Positions 37,131 to 47,668 of a stretch of DNA of 64,000 nucleotides are shown piece by piece. Both the position numbers and the translations under genes were made by a program. The DNA comes from Maribacter polysiphoniae (GTDB taxonomy: Bacteria > Bacteroidota > Bacteroidia > Flavobacteriales > Flavobacteriaceae), in the NCBI RefSeq assembly GCF_003148665.1, contig NZ_QGGQ01000001.1, positions 62,001 through 126,000 of the forward strand, given 5' to 3'. Within the stretch, counting starts at the first letter, position 1. Each line of letters opens with the position of its first letter. The notes under the pieces were generated by a model. That model was not told the origin of the DNA, searched no databases, and was given only the letters and a program-made list of their open reading frames with translations.

Positions 37131-40100
37131 CTATTCTATTTGTATTGCCCCTATTCCAGAATCCCAAAGCTTTTTATTGAATGCTGGAATACGCGTTTTC
37201 ATAAGTTGTTCCGCTTCTTTATCCAACACCTCCCATTGTGCATCAAGTTCAGCCTTACGCGCTATTGAAGATTGATTCACCCTTGGTATACCACTATTGG
37301 TGGCATCGATCAAAAATAAATACTCCGCTGTAAATTTATTAGGAAAATTTTCAACATCATCATAAGCTTTGGACTTTCTTTGAACCATTTTTTTATCCCA
37401 AGCATCCAATGCATCAAGTAGTCCTTGTCCTTCGGTTTTTAAGGCTTCATTTTTCAGCCCTTTTAAGACGGACTTCAATTGTTGTTGGGTTTTATAAAGA
37501 CCATTCAATCTATTGTGCATGACCGTCAGTTTCTGTTCCATTTCGGTCATGATTTCATCATACTCCTTATACTGACCCTCTTTTGTTTCATAAGTGGGCA
37601 TTTCTATGATATTCCCCACGATTGAGACGACCCCATCACCCATTTTCAATTTTAAGGTATACTTTCCTGGTGACGCCTTATGCCCCCTAAATCCGGCCTC
37701 AATATAAACGTCCGGTATTCCGGGAAGGGAAGGGTATTGCATGTTCCAAACAAATCGGTTCAAGCCTTCCTTTTTGTCCAAAAGTGGATCCATTGAAGGT
37801 CCACCCCCATTATAGGTTATTGCATTTTCGTCCTTTTTGGAACTGAACGTTCTTACCAATCTGTTTTGGCTATCGAAGATATCTAAAGAAATATGGGTAC
37901 TATCTGCCAATTTCGGAAGCTCATAATATATGACCATGCCATTGGCGGGATTTACCCCATTAAAAGCATCAGTACCTTTAAATTTTGTGGTATTACCACT
38001 CATTGGACTTCCCCAATACCCGTTCAAGGCATCACTGGGTTGAAGCAATTTCAATCCGTTTTTTGAAGATTGATGTTGTTGTAATACATTCAAATCATCC
38101 AAGACCCAAAAGGCCCGCCCAGAAGTAGCCACAATCAGATTTCCTTGATGTACCTTTAAATCGGTGATGGGTGTTTTTGGTAAATTCAGTTGCAAGGCCT
38201 CCCATGATTTACCATCATTCCAGGATACGTACATTCCTTTCTCAGTCCCTGCATAGAGTAAGCCCTTACGAACGGTATCCTCGCACACTACCCTTGTGAA
38301 AGCACCATAAGGTATACCTGTACTGATATCCGTCCAACTTTTACCGTAATCCGTTGTTTTATAGATAGCTGGAGTATAATCATTGAATTTATACCGAGTG
38401 GTAGCAATATAAGCTGTAGCAGGATCATGGGGAGACACTTCAATGGCATTCACCAGACACTCCTTTAATCCTTTTGGGGTTACATTCTGCCATGTAGCGC
38501 CATTATCCCTCGTTACTTGCACAAATCCGTCATCACTACCTGTCCAAAACACCCCCTTTTCATGGGGTGATTCTATCATATAGGCGATGGTTCCGTAATT
38601 CTCGGCACCTACGGCTTCATTGGTATACGGACCGCCCCCATTACCTTGCTTATCATCCATATTACGGGTTAAATCGGGAGACATTTCTTCCCAAGTAACA
38701 CCCATGTCCCGAGTACGTAGTACTAACTGTGCACAATGATAAAAGGTATTTGGTTCATGTTGTGAACGTATAATGGGCGCATTCCAATTATATAGATATT
38801 TCATATCCCTGGCTTCCCTTCCTAGATACTGGATGGGAGCCGCCATAATCTGGGTAGAAGCCTTGGATTCCATATCCAGTGCCTCAATGGTTCCCAAATA
38901 ACTTCCTCCTAGAACATAGCGTGGATTATTGGGGTCAAAGGCCAAAAATGCACTCTCCCCACCTGCAGCATAGGTCCAATCCTGTTCGGTGATTCCACTT
39001 CTTCCCAAGGAAAGACTGGCGATTTTCACGGAGGTGTTGTCTTGCTGTCCGGCATAAATATTATAGGGGAACAGATTATCAACGCTTATTCTATAAAATT
39101 GGGCTGTTGGCATAATATCCTGAGTGGACCATGTCTTGCCAAAATTGAAGCTAATGGCCGCACCCCCATCATTGGCAATGACCATATTCTTGGAGTTACT
39201 GGGATTGATCCATAAATCATGGTAATCACCATGCGTACCCGATAAAGTCTCCCAAGTTTTGCCACCATCGATAGAACGTAAGGCCGGGGCACTCAAGACA
39301 TAAACGGTATTCTCATCATTGGGGTCGGTAAAAACCTCTGTATAATACCAGGCCCGCTGTGTCAATCGATTATCACCACTGACCCTACCCCAACTATCAC
39401 CGGCATCATTGGAAACGAACAACCCGCCTTTATCTTTATTGGAATCACTTTCGATAAGCGCATATACCTTATTGGAATTTGCCGGACTAACCGAAATGGC
39501 CATTTTACCTTTTTCCTCGGGTAAGCCTTTTTCAATCTTGAACCAACTTTCCCCACCATCGATGGATTTATACACGCCACTGCCTTCACCTCCGCTGATC
39601 ACGATATTGGGTTTACGCTGATGGTGCCACATGGTGGCGAACATGATTTCTGGATAGTTGGCATCCATGGACAGTTCTGAACACCCCGTTAATTCATTAA
39701 CGAACAAGGTGTTTTTCCAAGTCTTTCCCCCGTCAACGGACTTATATATCCCTCGCTCCTTATTAGGACCATAGAGTGCTCCTTGGGCCGCCACATAAAC
39801 GATGTCTGGATTTGTAGGGTGAATTACAATCCGGGCAATATGTTGGGTTGCCTGCAATCCCAATTCTGTCCATGTCTTACCTGCATCGGTAGATTTAAAC
39901 ACCCCATCACCGTAGGAGGTCATTACACCCCTTGGGGCATGTTCCCCCATACCACAATAAACGATATTGGGATTGGAAGCCGACACGGCTACCGCACCTA
40001 CGGAACCCATTTCAAAAAAGCCATCGGAGATATTGTCCCATTGTTGTCCTGCATCGGTGGTTTTCCATAGGCCACCACCGGTTGTCCCCATATAATAGGT

Positions 40101-40256
40101 TAAGGGATTACCCACAACACCAGTCGCTGTAACTGACCTACCGCCACGAAAAGGACCGATATTCCGGTATTTCAAAGGCTTGAAATAGTCTTCCGCTTTT
40201 TGGGCAATCCCAAGTGTAGTGGTTAGTAGTAGTACTAATAAAAGTGATTTTCTCAT
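37131..40256 (-). CDS. VPS10/sortilin-type BNR-repeat secreted protein (glycosyl hydrolase-like)
   Basis: 1041 residues. Signal peptide (1-18, ending 'LGIAQ'), then '[20 protein letters not shown]' and repeated propeller blades with Asp-box motifs (S-x-D-x-G-x-T-W), for example '[14 protein letters not shown]', '[13 protein letters not shown]' and '[13 protein letters not shown]'. The helical C-terminal ~180 residues carry '[20 protein letters not shown]'. Databases call these glycosyl hydrolases, but no hydrolase active site is evident and many relatives bind proteins or peptides. It starts 11 bases after the sulfatase gene and is paralogous to the BNR gene on the other side of it. Confidence 0.9.
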   Translation of the reverse strand: MRKSLLLVLLLTTTLGIAQKAEDYFKPLKYRNIGPFRGGRSVTATGVVGNPLTYYMGTTGGGLWKTTDAGQQWDNISDGFFEMGSVGAVAVSASNPNIVYCGMGEHAPRGVMTSYGDGVFKSTDAGKTWTELGLQATQHIARIVIHPTNPDIVYVAAQGALYGPNKERGIYKSVDGGKTWKNTLFVNELTGCSELSMDANYPEIMFATMWHHQRKPNIVISGGEGSGVYKSIDGGESWFKIEKGLPEEKGKMAISVSPANSNKVYALIESDSNKDKGGLFVSNDAGDSWGRVSGDNRLTQRAWYYTEVFTDPNDENTVYVLSAPALRSIDGGKTWETLSGTHGDYHDLWINPSNSKNMVIANDGGAAISFNFGKTWSTQDIMPTAQFYRISVDNLFPYNIYAGQQDNTSVKIASLSLGRSGITEQDWTYAAGGESAFLAFDPNNPRYVLGGSYLGTIEALDMESKASTQIMAAPIQYLGREARDMKYLYNWNAPIIRSQHEPNTFYHCAQLVLRTRDMGVTWEEMSPDLTRNMDDKQGNGGGPYTNEAVGAENYGTIAYMIESPHEKGVFWTGSDDGFVQVTRDNGATWQNVTPKGLKECLVNAIEVSPHDPATAYIATTRYKFNDYTPAIYKTTDYGKSWTDISTGIPYGAFTRVVCEDTVRKGLLYAGTEKGMYVSWNDGKSWEALQLNLPKTPITDLKVHQGNLIVATSGRAFWVLDDLNVLQQHQSSKNGLKLLQPSDALNGYWGSPMSGNTTKFKGTDAFNGVNPANGMVIYYELPKLADSTHISLDIFDSQNRLVRTFSSKKDENAITYNGGGPSMDPLLDKKEGLNRFVWNMQYPSLPGIPDVYIEAGFRGHKASPGKYTLKLKMGDGVVSIVGNIIEMPTYETKEGQYKEYDEIMTEMEQKLTVMHNRLNGLYKTQQQLKSVLKGLKNEALKTEGQGLLDALDAWDKKMVQRKSKAYDDVENFPNKFTAEYLFLIDATNSGIPRVNQSSIARKAELDAQWEVLDKEAEQLMKTRIPAFNKKLWDSGIGAIQIE

Positions 40257-40267
40257 TGATAAAGGTA

Positions 40268-42046
40268 TTATTGGTCAACATTGACCTTTTGCATTTCAAC
40301 CCAAAATGGGAATATTTTTTTATTTCCAACACTATAAAATGGGATTAAATCACAATCCATCTTTGGCAATTGCACATTGGTCATTTCTATATATTCGGTG
40401 TTATCGATCTCATTTTTCAGCTGATCGATCCTGCCTTTCGTTTCTAGGAACATCGTTCCTCCTTTTGGTACTGGTTTTACAAATCTAAATTTGATATTGT
40501 AACTTCCTTCCGCTATGGATACATCCCATTTTCCATAGATTTCCTCTTGATCCCAAATACCCCTTTCCCCGCCTGCATCATTTCTGTTCAAAAAAACAGG
40601 ATTCTCATGTTCACTACCGATAAGGATCTTTGGTTGATTCAAGATATTTTCAGATGCCATCAATTCATTGAACGTACGGTCCAAATCGGTTTTAAGTGAT
40701 TCTGCTATTTCCTTTTTGTCCTGAATTAAATTATACTGTTCATATGGGTCTTCCTTGATATTGAAGAGTTCAAAACCTTCGATTTGGGCATTATAGTCCG
40801 TATGTCCCACCAATTTGTATTGCCCTTTCTGAACTGCCATATTCTGGTATAATACTGGATAACGCCGTGTCCAATAAAAAAACAAAGATCGATCTTCCGT
40901 TTGTACTTTTTTCTTTTCTAAAATTGGCACCAAGTTCACACCATCGATTTTTCGGTCTTCCGGCATTTTCACATGACAGACTTCCGAAATTGTTGGAAGT
41001 ACATCGATATGGGCAGCGATGGTTTCAATATTTCGATTTCCTTTCCATTTATTTGGATATCTTACAAAAAAAGGAACCCGAACGCCCCCTCTATACACAC
41101 TTCCCTTTCTCCCCCGCATACCAGCAACATATCTAATTTGCTGGGGGCCATTATCGGTCATAATAACCACAAGGGTATTATCGGCAATATTCAGGGATTC
41201 GAGTTTTTGCAATAACCTTCCTATGTTATCATCAATATTGGAAACCATTGCATAAACCTTTCGGGCATCCTCCTTGTCCCGTTCACTCATGGCAACAAAG
41301 GGTCTATAATCACCATCAAAACCCGAAGCAGGATCAATGTCCTTATAACGCTGATAATAACTGTCTGGCACTTGTAACGGGGTATGTGGGGCATTAAAGG
41401 ACAAATAGCAGAAAAAAGGCTGTTGATGGTTCTCTTCAATAAAATCAATGGCATTCTTGGCGAAAATATCACTGCAATAGCCCTCATAAGCCTCCTGTTT
41501 TCCGTTATGCCAAAGTACAGGGTCAAAATAACTACGGTTTCCTTGAAAATACGTCGTGAAATCACCCACTTGGCCCATACCCCCTGAAAGATGGATCAAT
41601 GACTCATCAAATCCTTGGTCCATTGGTCGTGACGGATAATTATCCCCTAAATGCCATTTACCGAAAATACCTGTTTTATAATCAGCTTGTTTCAACATTT
41701 CCGCAATGGTCACTTCGTTGGATGCCATAATTGCCCCACCGTTATAAGTATCCCGAATTCCCGTTCTAAGGGAATATCTCCCCGTCATTAAGCTGGACCT
41801 GGTCGGGGCACAAACCGGTGAAACATAAAAATTATTGAAACGGATGCCCTCTTTTGCAAAAGCATCGATATTGGGTGTTTGTACATGTGGATTTCCCGTA
41901 TATCCCAAATCACCATACCCTTGGTCATCGGTAATGATTATGATGACATTTGGCGTATCGGATGTTTGGGCATACATTACCCTTGTCCCAAAGCACACAC
42001 TTGTAAGAAAAAACAGGGTGTTGAAAATAAAATGGATATGCTTCAT
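40268..42046 (-). CDS. secreted sulfatase (formylglycine type)
   Basis: 592 residues, signal peptide about 1-26 (ending 'TRVMYAQ'). Sulfatase fold: '[20 protein letters not shown]' (metal-binding Asp-Asp), the formylglycine site '[20 protein letters not shown]' (C-x-P-x-R type; the Cys is oxidised by an FGE-like enzyme), 'GKWHLGD' (Lys, His), and '[12 protein letters not shown]' (Asp-Asn). A C-terminal beta domain follows. It should remove sulfate esters from marine polysaccharides or small sulfates; the exact substrate is unknown. It is sandwiched between two paralogous BNR proteins. The first 12 codons are also present in the upstream copy of a 149-bp tandem duplication. Confidence 0.94.
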   Translation of the reverse strand: MKHIHFIFNTLFFLTSVCFGTRVMYAQTSDTPNVIIIITDDQGYGDLGYTGNPHVQTPNIDAFAKEGIRFNNFYVSPVCAPTRSSLMTGRYSLRTGIRDTYNGGAIMASNEVTIAEMLKQADYKTGIFGKWHLGDNYPSRPMDQGFDESLIHLSGGMGQVGDFTTYFQGNRSYFDPVLWHNGKQEAYEGYCSDIFAKNAIDFIEENHQQPFFCYLSFNAPHTPLQVPDSYYQRYKDIDPASGFDGDYRPFVAMSERDKEDARKVYAMVSNIDDNIGRLLQKLESLNIADNTLVVIMTDNGPQQIRYVAGMRGRKGSVYRGGVRVPFFVRYPNKWKGNRNIETIAAHIDVLPTISEVCHVKMPEDRKIDGVNLVPILEKKKVQTEDRSLFFYWTRRYPVLYQNMAVQKGQYKLVGHTDYNAQIEGFELFNIKEDPYEQYNLIQDKKEIAESLKTDLDRTFNELMASENILNQPKILIGSEHENPVFLNRNDAGGERGIWDQEEIYGKWDVSIAEGSYNIKFRFVKPVPKGGTMFLETKGRIDQLKNEIDNTEYIEMTNVQLPKMDCDLIPFYSVGNKKIFPFWVEMQKVNVDQ

Positions 42047-42309
42047 TTCAGTTACTTTATTCTTAGAGAGGTCTCGACTCCGCTCGACCGACAGTTTCTA
42101 TCTTAATTCAACATTTGTTGATTGACCGAAAATCAAGGAACAACCACATCAATCCTTAACAACAGGGTGTTGAAAATAAAATGGATACGCTTCATTTCAG
42201 TTACTTTATTCTTAGAGAGGTCCGACTCCGCTCGACCTGACAGTTTCTATCTTAATTCAACATTTGTTGATTGACCGAAAATCAAGGAACAACCACATCA
42301 ATCCTCAAC
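42012..42309. repeat. 149-bp direct tandem duplication, two copies
   Basis: Copy 1 is 42012-42160, copy 2 is 42161-42309, with only a few differences between them. Each contains the beginning of the sulfatase reading frame (ATG at 42046; second ATG at 42195, giving a 20-codon mini-ORF '[20 protein letters not shown]') and the final codons of the upstream BNR gene. The inner motif 'TCCGACTCCGCTCGACC' region is GC-rich and hairpin-prone. Confidence 0.95.
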
Positions 42310-45300
42310 AAAAAGATAATTCAATTTTAACGCATTGAATGCTGCATTGAATTCCTTAAGCTCTTTGTCTAGGACGGCATTATATGTTTTAAGCTCTTTA
42401 TTAATTTGGGCGGTCAATTCATTCTTCACCGCTACATCCTGATCCGTTGGGGGAAAATCATCAATGGCCACCAAACTGTTCAAATGTCCCAATTTATTGT
42501 TCAACCGAATAGGGAAATTCAAAGGATCCTGCCGACTTCTGTTTTTGGTTTGATAGAGGGCTTTTTCGACAGTTCCGAGACTTTCCTTCATTTTCTTGGC
42601 TTTCTCAACCAATTGTTTTGTTTTTGGATTGTGTTTGTACTGCTTGGTGAAAGCGTCCAGTTGTTTGGTAATGTTCCTGATTTTTTCAATGGATTGATGC
42701 GCTTTTTCGATCGTCGTATTGATATCGGTTATAAAATCAAACTGCTTTTGCATATCGTCTACTGAAACCTCGGCCCTAGGATCTGGAAGTATGTTGAACG
42801 TTTCCGAGGATGATGCCCCATTCACATCCAGATGTACTTTATAACTCCCGGGAACGGCCTTGGCACCGTCCAAACTGGCCCACCAAAGGATCATACCTTC
42901 CAATTTCTTGGCTCCCTTACCTCGGGTGTCCCATACAAACGTATTGCCCCCTTTCTTAACCTCGAGCTTTTTATCTTTCTCCTTGGCGACATTGCTGTAG
43001 TTTGCCAACGTATCCCCGGCCATGGTGGTAAAGGTTAGACTAATACTATCCTTCTCGGCCAGATCTTTCAAATAAAAATGGGTAATGACCCCATTGGGGT
43101 GATTGGCCCCGGCGGTTTTTGAAGGGGTTTTTAACGTTCCACCTTTGGTACGGTACGAATCCTTGGGTTTATACAAGATTGATGAGGCTGACTTTTTACT
43201 GGTATCCAATTGATGCAATACCGTTAGGTCATCAATGATCCATAAACTCCGCCCTTGGGTGGCCACGATCAAATTGTCATCCTTAATGGTTAAATCGGTA
43301 ATGGGAACTATGGGTAAATTCAATTGAAAAGGCGACCAATGGGCGCCATCATCAAAGGAAATATACATCCCGGTTTCGGTGCCTGCATACAACAACCCCT
43401 TACGTTTAGGGTCCTCACGAACCACCCTGGTGAAATGCTCCTTATTTATACCATTCGTTATTTTTTCCCATGTCTTGCCGTAATCCGTGGTTTTGTAGAG
43501 ATAAGGTTGAAAATCGCCCAATTTATATCTTGTAGCCGCCACATAACAAGTGCCTTCGTCAAAGGTTGAAGGTTCAATGCTGTTGATCATATTCCATTCG
43601 GGCATATTAGATGGTGTTACATTCTCCCAACTGACACCACCGTCCTTGGAAACATGAATGAGTCCATCATCACTGCCTACCCATAACAAACCTTCCTTTA
43701 ACGGACTTTCATTCGCCGCAAAGATGGTACAGTAATATTCAACACTGGTATTATCCTGGGTAATAGGTCCTCCACTGGAAAGCAATTTGGTAGGATCATT
43801 TCTTGTAAGGTCACCGCTTAACAATTTCCAACTTTGGCCTTCATTTTCGGTCACATGTACATGGTTCGAAAATGCATACAATTTTTTAGGATTATGTTTA
43901 CTGAACATGATCGGGAAATTCCATTGAAAACGGTATTTCATTCCTTCGGCACCATGCCCCATAGGGTTATCCGGCCAAACATTGATGCCCCGTGCAGTCT
44001 TCCTCGCATGGTTTACGCGGGTTAGAAAACCATCATAACTTCCACCATAAACAATATCGTTGTTCAATGGGTCCACGGCTATCGTAGCAGACTCCCCTCC
44101 AGCGGTTTCTTCCCAATCCCCATCACCAATACTTCGCCCATCACTGCGATGTTTGATCCTTACGGTTGTATTATCCTGTTGGGCCGCATAAATGCGATAG
44201 GGAAAGGAATTATCCGTGGTAACCCTGTAAAATTGGGCCGTGGGCTGGTTGTAATACGTACTCCAGGTTTCACCCCCATCATAGGAAATCTGCGCCCCTC
44301 CATCATCGCCAATGATCATTCGTTGGCCATTTTCGGGCGCTATCCATAGGTCATGGTGGTCACCATGGGGAGCATTAAAGGTTTTAAAAGTCTTGCCACC
44401 GTCGGTCGATTTATGGTAATTTACATTGAGTACATATACGACATCCGCATCTTCGGTATCGGCGTAAACCCGTGTATAATACCATGCACGTTGGCGTAAT
44501 TTGCGTTCACTATTGACCTGTGTCCATTTTTCACCTCCATCATCAGAGCGGTATAACCCACCTTTTTCCTTATTCTCCACTATGGCCCAAACCCGATCGG
44601 AATTTTTGGGAGAGACCGTTACGCCTATAATTCCCAAGGTGTCTTTTGGGAAACCTTCATTTTTAGAGATTTCTTTCCAGGTTTCACCACTATCGGTGCT
44701 TTTCCAAAGGGCAGAACCATCGCCACCACTGCTTAAACTATATGGGGTTCTTTTTGCCCGCCAAGTGGATGCATACAATATACGCGGATTATTGGGGTCG
44801 AAAGTCAGGTCAACGGCCCCGGCCTGGTCATTGACAAATAATTTTTTTACCCAGGTTTTGCCCCCATCGGTACTTTTATAGACACCCCGATCCTGGGTAG
44901 GTTTATAGATATTCCCCAAGACAGCAGCATAAATAGTATTATAATCTGTAGGATGTATTCTAATTCTAGGAACATGCCTACTGTTCTTTAGTCCAGCCGA
45001 GGTCCACGTTTTGCCGGCATCCTCGGTTTTCCAAACCCCATAACCGGAAGACACATTACCCCGTAAGGTTTTTTCACCACCCCCTACATAGATGACATTA
45101 GGGTCACTTTTGGCTACCTCAACGGCACCGATACTTCCCCCAAAATAACCATCGGAGATGTTGCCCCAAGTACGGCCACCATCGGTGGTTTTCCAGACAC
45201 CCCCTCCTGTGGCCCCAAAGTAGAATAGGTTGGGTTCTCCCGGCACACCCGTTACGGCAGCGGAACGCCCTCCTCGGAATGGTCCGATCAAACGGTAGTC

Positions 45301-45435
45301 CAAACTGGAATAGAGTTCTTCAGGATATTCTGGAGTTGTGGTAGATGCCTTTTTATTTCTTTGGGCCAGACTTGTTGATGGAAATAGGAAAAAGGCCAGC
45401 ATAACGATGCTCGCCCAAGCGTAGAAAGTTTTCAT
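42298..45435 (-). CDS. VPS10/sortilin-type BNR-repeat secreted protein, second copy
   Basis: About 1045 residues, paralogue of the protein at 37131. Signal peptide 'MKTFYAWASIVMLAFFLFPS' to 'SLAQ'. '[20 protein letters not shown]' opens the propeller, and Asp-box blades include 'GVWKTTDGGRTWGN', 'STDSGETWKEIS' and 'KTTDYGKTWEKIT'. A helical C-terminal domain again follows ('FITDINTTIEKAHQSIEKIR'). It is the first gene of the minus-strand run. Its stop lies inside the second copy of the 149-bp tandem duplication. I start at 45435; eight more codons are open upstream. Function as for the paralogue: surface or periplasmic binding or hydrolysis, not known. Confidence 0.9.
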   Translation of the reverse strand: MKTFYAWASIVMLAFFLFPSTSLAQRNKKASTTTPEYPEELYSSLDYRLIGPFRGGRSAAVTGVPGEPNLFYFGATGGGVWKTTDGGRTWGNISDGYFGGSIGAVEVAKSDPNVIYVGGGEKTLRGNVSSGYGVWKTEDAGKTWTSAGLKNSRHVPRIRIHPTDYNTIYAAVLGNIYKPTQDRGVYKSTDGGKTWVKKLFVNDQAGAVDLTFDPNNPRILYASTWRAKRTPYSLSSGGDGSALWKSTDSGETWKEISKNEGFPKDTLGIIGVTVSPKNSDRVWAIVENKEKGGLYRSDDGGEKWTQVNSERKLRQRAWYYTRVYADTEDADVVYVLNVNYHKSTDGGKTFKTFNAPHGDHHDLWIAPENGQRMIIGDDGGAQISYDGGETWSTYYNQPTAQFYRVTTDNSFPYRIYAAQQDNTTVRIKHRSDGRSIGDGDWEETAGGESATIAVDPLNNDIVYGGSYDGFLTRVNHARKTARGINVWPDNPMGHGAEGMKYRFQWNFPIMFSKHNPKKLYAFSNHVHVTENEGQSWKLLSGDLTRNDPTKLLSSGGPITQDNTSVEYYCTIFAANESPLKEGLLWVGSDDGLIHVSKDGGVSWENVTPSNMPEWNMINSIEPSTFDEGTCYVAATRYKLGDFQPYLYKTTDYGKTWEKITNGINKEHFTRVVREDPKRKGLLYAGTETGMYISFDDGAHWSPFQLNLPIVPITDLTIKDDNLIVATQGRSLWIIDDLTVLHQLDTSKKSASSILYKPKDSYRTKGGTLKTPSKTAGANHPNGVITHFYLKDLAEKDSISLTFTTMAGDTLANYSNVAKEKDKKLEVKKGGNTFVWDTRGKGAKKLEGMILWWASLDGAKAVPGSYKVHLDVNGASSSETFNILPDPRAEVSVDDMQKQFDFITDINTTIEKAHQSIEKIRNITKQLDAFTKQYKHNPKTKQLVEKAKKMKESLGTVEKALYQTKNRSRQDPLNFPIRLNNKLGHLNSLVAIDDFPPTDQDVAVKNELTAQINKELKTYNAVLDKELKEFNAAFNALKLNYLFVED

Positions 45436-45542
45436 ATTTTGAAGGTTCTGATTAGTCAAGACTAAAAGTAAGGAATAAATAAAATTCCATTAAAGATTCC
45501 TCAATCAAATTAGCCTTTTGATCGTATTAAATCCTATTCTAA

Positions 45543-45648
45543 CCAAACAAACGGGATTTTACAATGTTATTTCATGAAACAATGGCAAAGTGCCTTCGGT
45601 TTGGTTACTTTTAAAAACAACGATATTGTTACTGCGTTGGTTGATCCA
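45543..45648 (-). pseudogene. decayed 3' end of a lactonase gene (remnant C)
   Basis: The minus strand reads 'NQRSNNIVVFKSNQTEGTLP' then 'LFHEI', matching residues near the C-terminus of the intact lactonase at 54743 ('NQRSNNIVVFKRDKTEGMLQ'). DNA similarity continues past an in-frame stop through CAAACAAACGGGATTTTACAAT-like sequence, equivalent to the coding end 'PVCLEFLE'. Everything upstream of this in the gene is gone. Same orientation as the intact gene, 9 kb away. A 70-codon plus-strand ORF over it is a shadow. Confidence 0.85.
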
Positions 45649-45687
45649 TATACTATACAAACGAACGCTAGCGGAGACCTTATAAAA

Positions 45688-46290
45688 TTAATGCTCCCAA
45701 AGAACGAAGGTTTTTTCTATTTCGATATTTTCATTCTGATCGATACAGTAAACTATGAATTCAGATCGCCCCACTCCTCTACCTAAAGATTTAAAATGAT
45801 AAATAATAAACCTATTATTTTGAATTTCTAATGGACTTGAAAAATAATGATGAGGCCTGATTTTTGGCTTTTCAGCTATAAGTGTAATTCCTTTTTCACA
45901 AAGTTTTTTAGGATGATTTTGATCAGGCCCAATTTTTTCTACAATTTCCAACAAAAGGTCACGCCCAATATACTCGGCAATTTCTTCAGTATCCAAATAT
46001 TGTTTTGCCAGTTTCTCTTGAGCATATTTGTTTGTAGCCTTTGAAATCAACAAAAGAGGCTCACGTTTTAATTTCAATAGTTGATTTATACTGTCCTCCT
46101 TAGTTATTTTACCACTTATTATCAAATTATGCAGAACGTGCTTAACGTACTCATCCGGAACAGTATCCCGTGTGATTACTTCTGGCACAATTTGGTAGCC
46201 ATTATAAGCAGTTTCTTGTCCCTTAACTGTAAAAACAATAAAAAGAAATAGTAAATAGCTTATATAAAGTGGGTTATTAATACTGCTCAT
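45688..46290 (-). CDS. secreted hypothetical protein, island partner type (lone copy)
   Basis: 200 residues, signal peptide ending near 'IVFTVKGQ'. Polar, helical middle ('YAQEKLAKQYLDTEEIAEYI') and a beta-rich end, 'FKSLGRGVGRSEFIVYCIDQ' then 'NENIEIEKTFVLW'. The layout (signal peptide, ~200 residues, C-terminal strands with a Ser in front and aromatic end) resembles the small proteins that follow the two modular lipoproteins at 47086 and 51464, although identity is low by eye. It has no lipoprotein partner upstream; a truncated transposase fragment lies there instead. Start chosen at 46290 ('MSSINNPLYISYLL'). Confidence 0.6.
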   Translation of the reverse strand: MSSINNPLYISYLLFLFIVFTVKGQETAYNGYQIVPEVITRDTVPDEYVKHVLHNLIISGKITKEDSINQLLKLKREPLLLISKATNKYAQEKLAKQYLDTEEIAEYIGRDLLLEIVEKIGPDQNHPKKLCEKGITLIAEKPKIRPHHYFSSPLEIQNNRFIIYHFKSLGRGVGRSEFIVYCIDQNENIEIEKTFVLWEH

Positions 46291-46331
46291 ATTTTTTTCA
46301 AATAGATAAGATTCCAAAAGCACAATCTAAC

Positions 46332-46583
46332 CTAGCGATATTTCTTGAAATCACGCAACAAACTTGTCTGGTCTTCATCGGCATCCCGAAAGATAAAATG
46401 CACGTGGCTTCGCATAAAACAATAGGCAAAGAGTTCCATTCCCTTATGGATTCTACAATACCTTATGCTATCTACCAAAACCTTGAGATACATCTCCCGT
46501 GTAAAAACATCGATCCAATAAACAGTAGCGAACGAAATAAAATAGGCCACTACTGGATTATAGAATTGGTATTTTCTACTCAT
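46332..46583 (-). pseudogene. REP-associated tyrosine transposase (RAYT), N-terminal fragment
   Basis: 83 codons beginning 'MSRKYQFYNPVVAYFISFAT', a typical flavobacterial Y1/IS200-like RAYT start, and containing the HUH metal motif in 'RSHVHFIFRDADED'. It stops right after 'LLRDFKKYR', so the catalytic Tyr half is missing. Immediately upstream lie the inverted sequence around the start codon and repeat copy R1. One of three decayed RAYT starts in the island. Confidence 0.85.
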
Positions 46584-46650
46584 GGCTTATTAAAAATACA
46601 AAAAACATGGTTTTTGTTTGAAACTAAATGTTCTTATCAGGTACGGCAGT

Positions 46651-46676
46651 CGTCACATATGGGCGCTAGCTATGGG
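46651..46676. repeat. REP-like repeat copy R1
   Basis: CGTCACATATGGGCGCTAGC plus TATGGG, a diverged copy of the consensus CGTCACAGACGGGCGCTAGC plus GAGGG. It lies ~70 bases upstream of a RAYT start, as do copies R2 and R4. It also supplies the premature stop of the IS4-type transposase remnant. Confidence 0.7.
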
Positions 46677-46961
46677 ACAGTCTTTGAAAAACCTCAGGTC
46701 TAATTTTATTCCTTGCCTGCACAAAGGCGCTTTTAGTAAACTTCGAAGATTTACCGAGTCTTAAAAAATCAGCAAAATTCTCTATCTCAATAGCTAAGCT
46801 TTTTCTCAATAGATTTAACATAAGCAGTAAAAGTGTAGGAAAGCATTGTTTTCTGTTTCGAGTAAAGTGTTCTTTAGAAACCTTAAATTCACTTTTCAAA
46901 CTAGAACTGAAAATTTCAGCTTTTATCTTTTCAATGAAAAAACTAGCCGTTTTTTTTTCAT
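46666..46961 (-). pseudogene. IS4-type transposase, N-terminal remnant with poly-A frameshift
   Basis: Translation 'HFTRNRKQCFPTLLLLMLNL' and 'KFTKSAFVQARNKIRPEVF' is the characteristic N-terminal region of flavobacterial IS4-family transposases. The start 'MKKK' at 46961 is followed by nine A (46950-46958). Reading ten A would restore one frame, 'MKKKTASFFIEKIKAEIF', into the rest. The gene is cut at repeat R1, losing the DDE catalytic part. Confidence 0.75.
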
Positions 46962-47044
46962 AAGTAAATCATTGATTATCAATTAAATATACGAAATATC
47001 CAAGCAAAAAAAGGGTAAACACCTGATAATCAAGAAAATAAATC

Positions 47045-47080
47045 ACTAACTTAATGACATTGGACGGGTGCTAGTGAGGG
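47045..47080. other. possible IS end
   Basis: CACTAACTTAATGACATTGG followed by ACGGGTGCTAGTGAGGG, about 85 bases upstream of the IS4-type transposase start, where the left inverted repeat of such elements would be. It resembles the island's REP-like consensus (GACGGGCGCTAGCGAGGG) in 15 or so of 18 positions. The opposite end was not found. Confidence 0.35.
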
Positions 47081-47085
47081 ATTTA

Positions 47086-47667
47086 TTACCATGAAGTTGT
47101 TGGAATTGATTTGACAATTGACCAGTTTCCATCAATTTTTTCTAAACAGAGTATTTGCGCAGAACCATATAATTTACTACGACTAACTCCAAATTCTAAA
47201 ATTGCCATTGTTTCATCTCTATTATACCATACTCTTGAAAAACTATAAAGCAAGTCAAATTGATCATAATCTTTAGATTTTTTTAAATTAACAGTATCAG
47301 CTAATTTTAAGATATGTCCTTTTTTACTCCTTATATTATCAACATTATTAATGTTCTTGCCTTGTAAGGAAGTGTCTATTATATCATTGAATCTTTTAGG
47401 GACTTTATCTCGTCTTTCCTCAAATAATGAACTTTCCATTTGTGGGTAAACACCCACAATCATCTTGATTTTAAGAAGTGAATCAATTATTTTTTTAGGA
47501 ATAATGGTATCATTACTTCCCATAGGAGGAGGTGGAGCCACCGGAAATGTGAAATCATCGATTATTTTTGAAATAATGAAGTTGTCTTCTTTTGTGATTT
47601 CGTTAGATTGCGCACAACTACTAATAAAGATAAACAGCCAGAATATTTTAAATAGTAATTTTTTCAT
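47086..47667 (-). CDS. small lipoprotein, cognate partner of the lipoprotein-peptidase at 47669
   Basis: About 193 residues. Lipobox-like 'FWLFIFISSCAQSNE' at the N-terminus suggests lipidation at Cys. C-terminal strands carry 'YSFSRVWYNRDETMAILEFG' and 'CLEKIDGNWSIVKSIP', a pattern of many small Bacteroidetes secreted proteins of unknown role. The ATG lies within 4 bases of the stop of the modular lipoprotein gene, so the two are translationally linked. By position it may be an immunity, inhibitor or chaperone-like partner for the HExxH domain (inference). The equivalent protein at 51464 has a different sequence. Confidence 0.65.
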   Translation of the reverse strand: MKKLLFKIFWLFIFISSCAQSNEITKEDNFIISKIIDDFTFPVAPPPPMGSNDTIIPKKIIDSLLKIKMIVGVYPQMESSLFEERRDKVPKRFNDIIDTSLQGKNINNVDNIRSKKGHILKLADTVNLKKSKDYDQFDLLYSFSRVWYNRDETMAILEFGVSRSKLYGSAQILCLEKIDGNWSIVKSIPTTSW

Positions 47668-47668
47668 T

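Noticed and set aside
45574-45786. 70-codon plus-strand ORF
   Set aside because: It is the shadow of the decayed lactonase end and of the convergent secreted protein gene.
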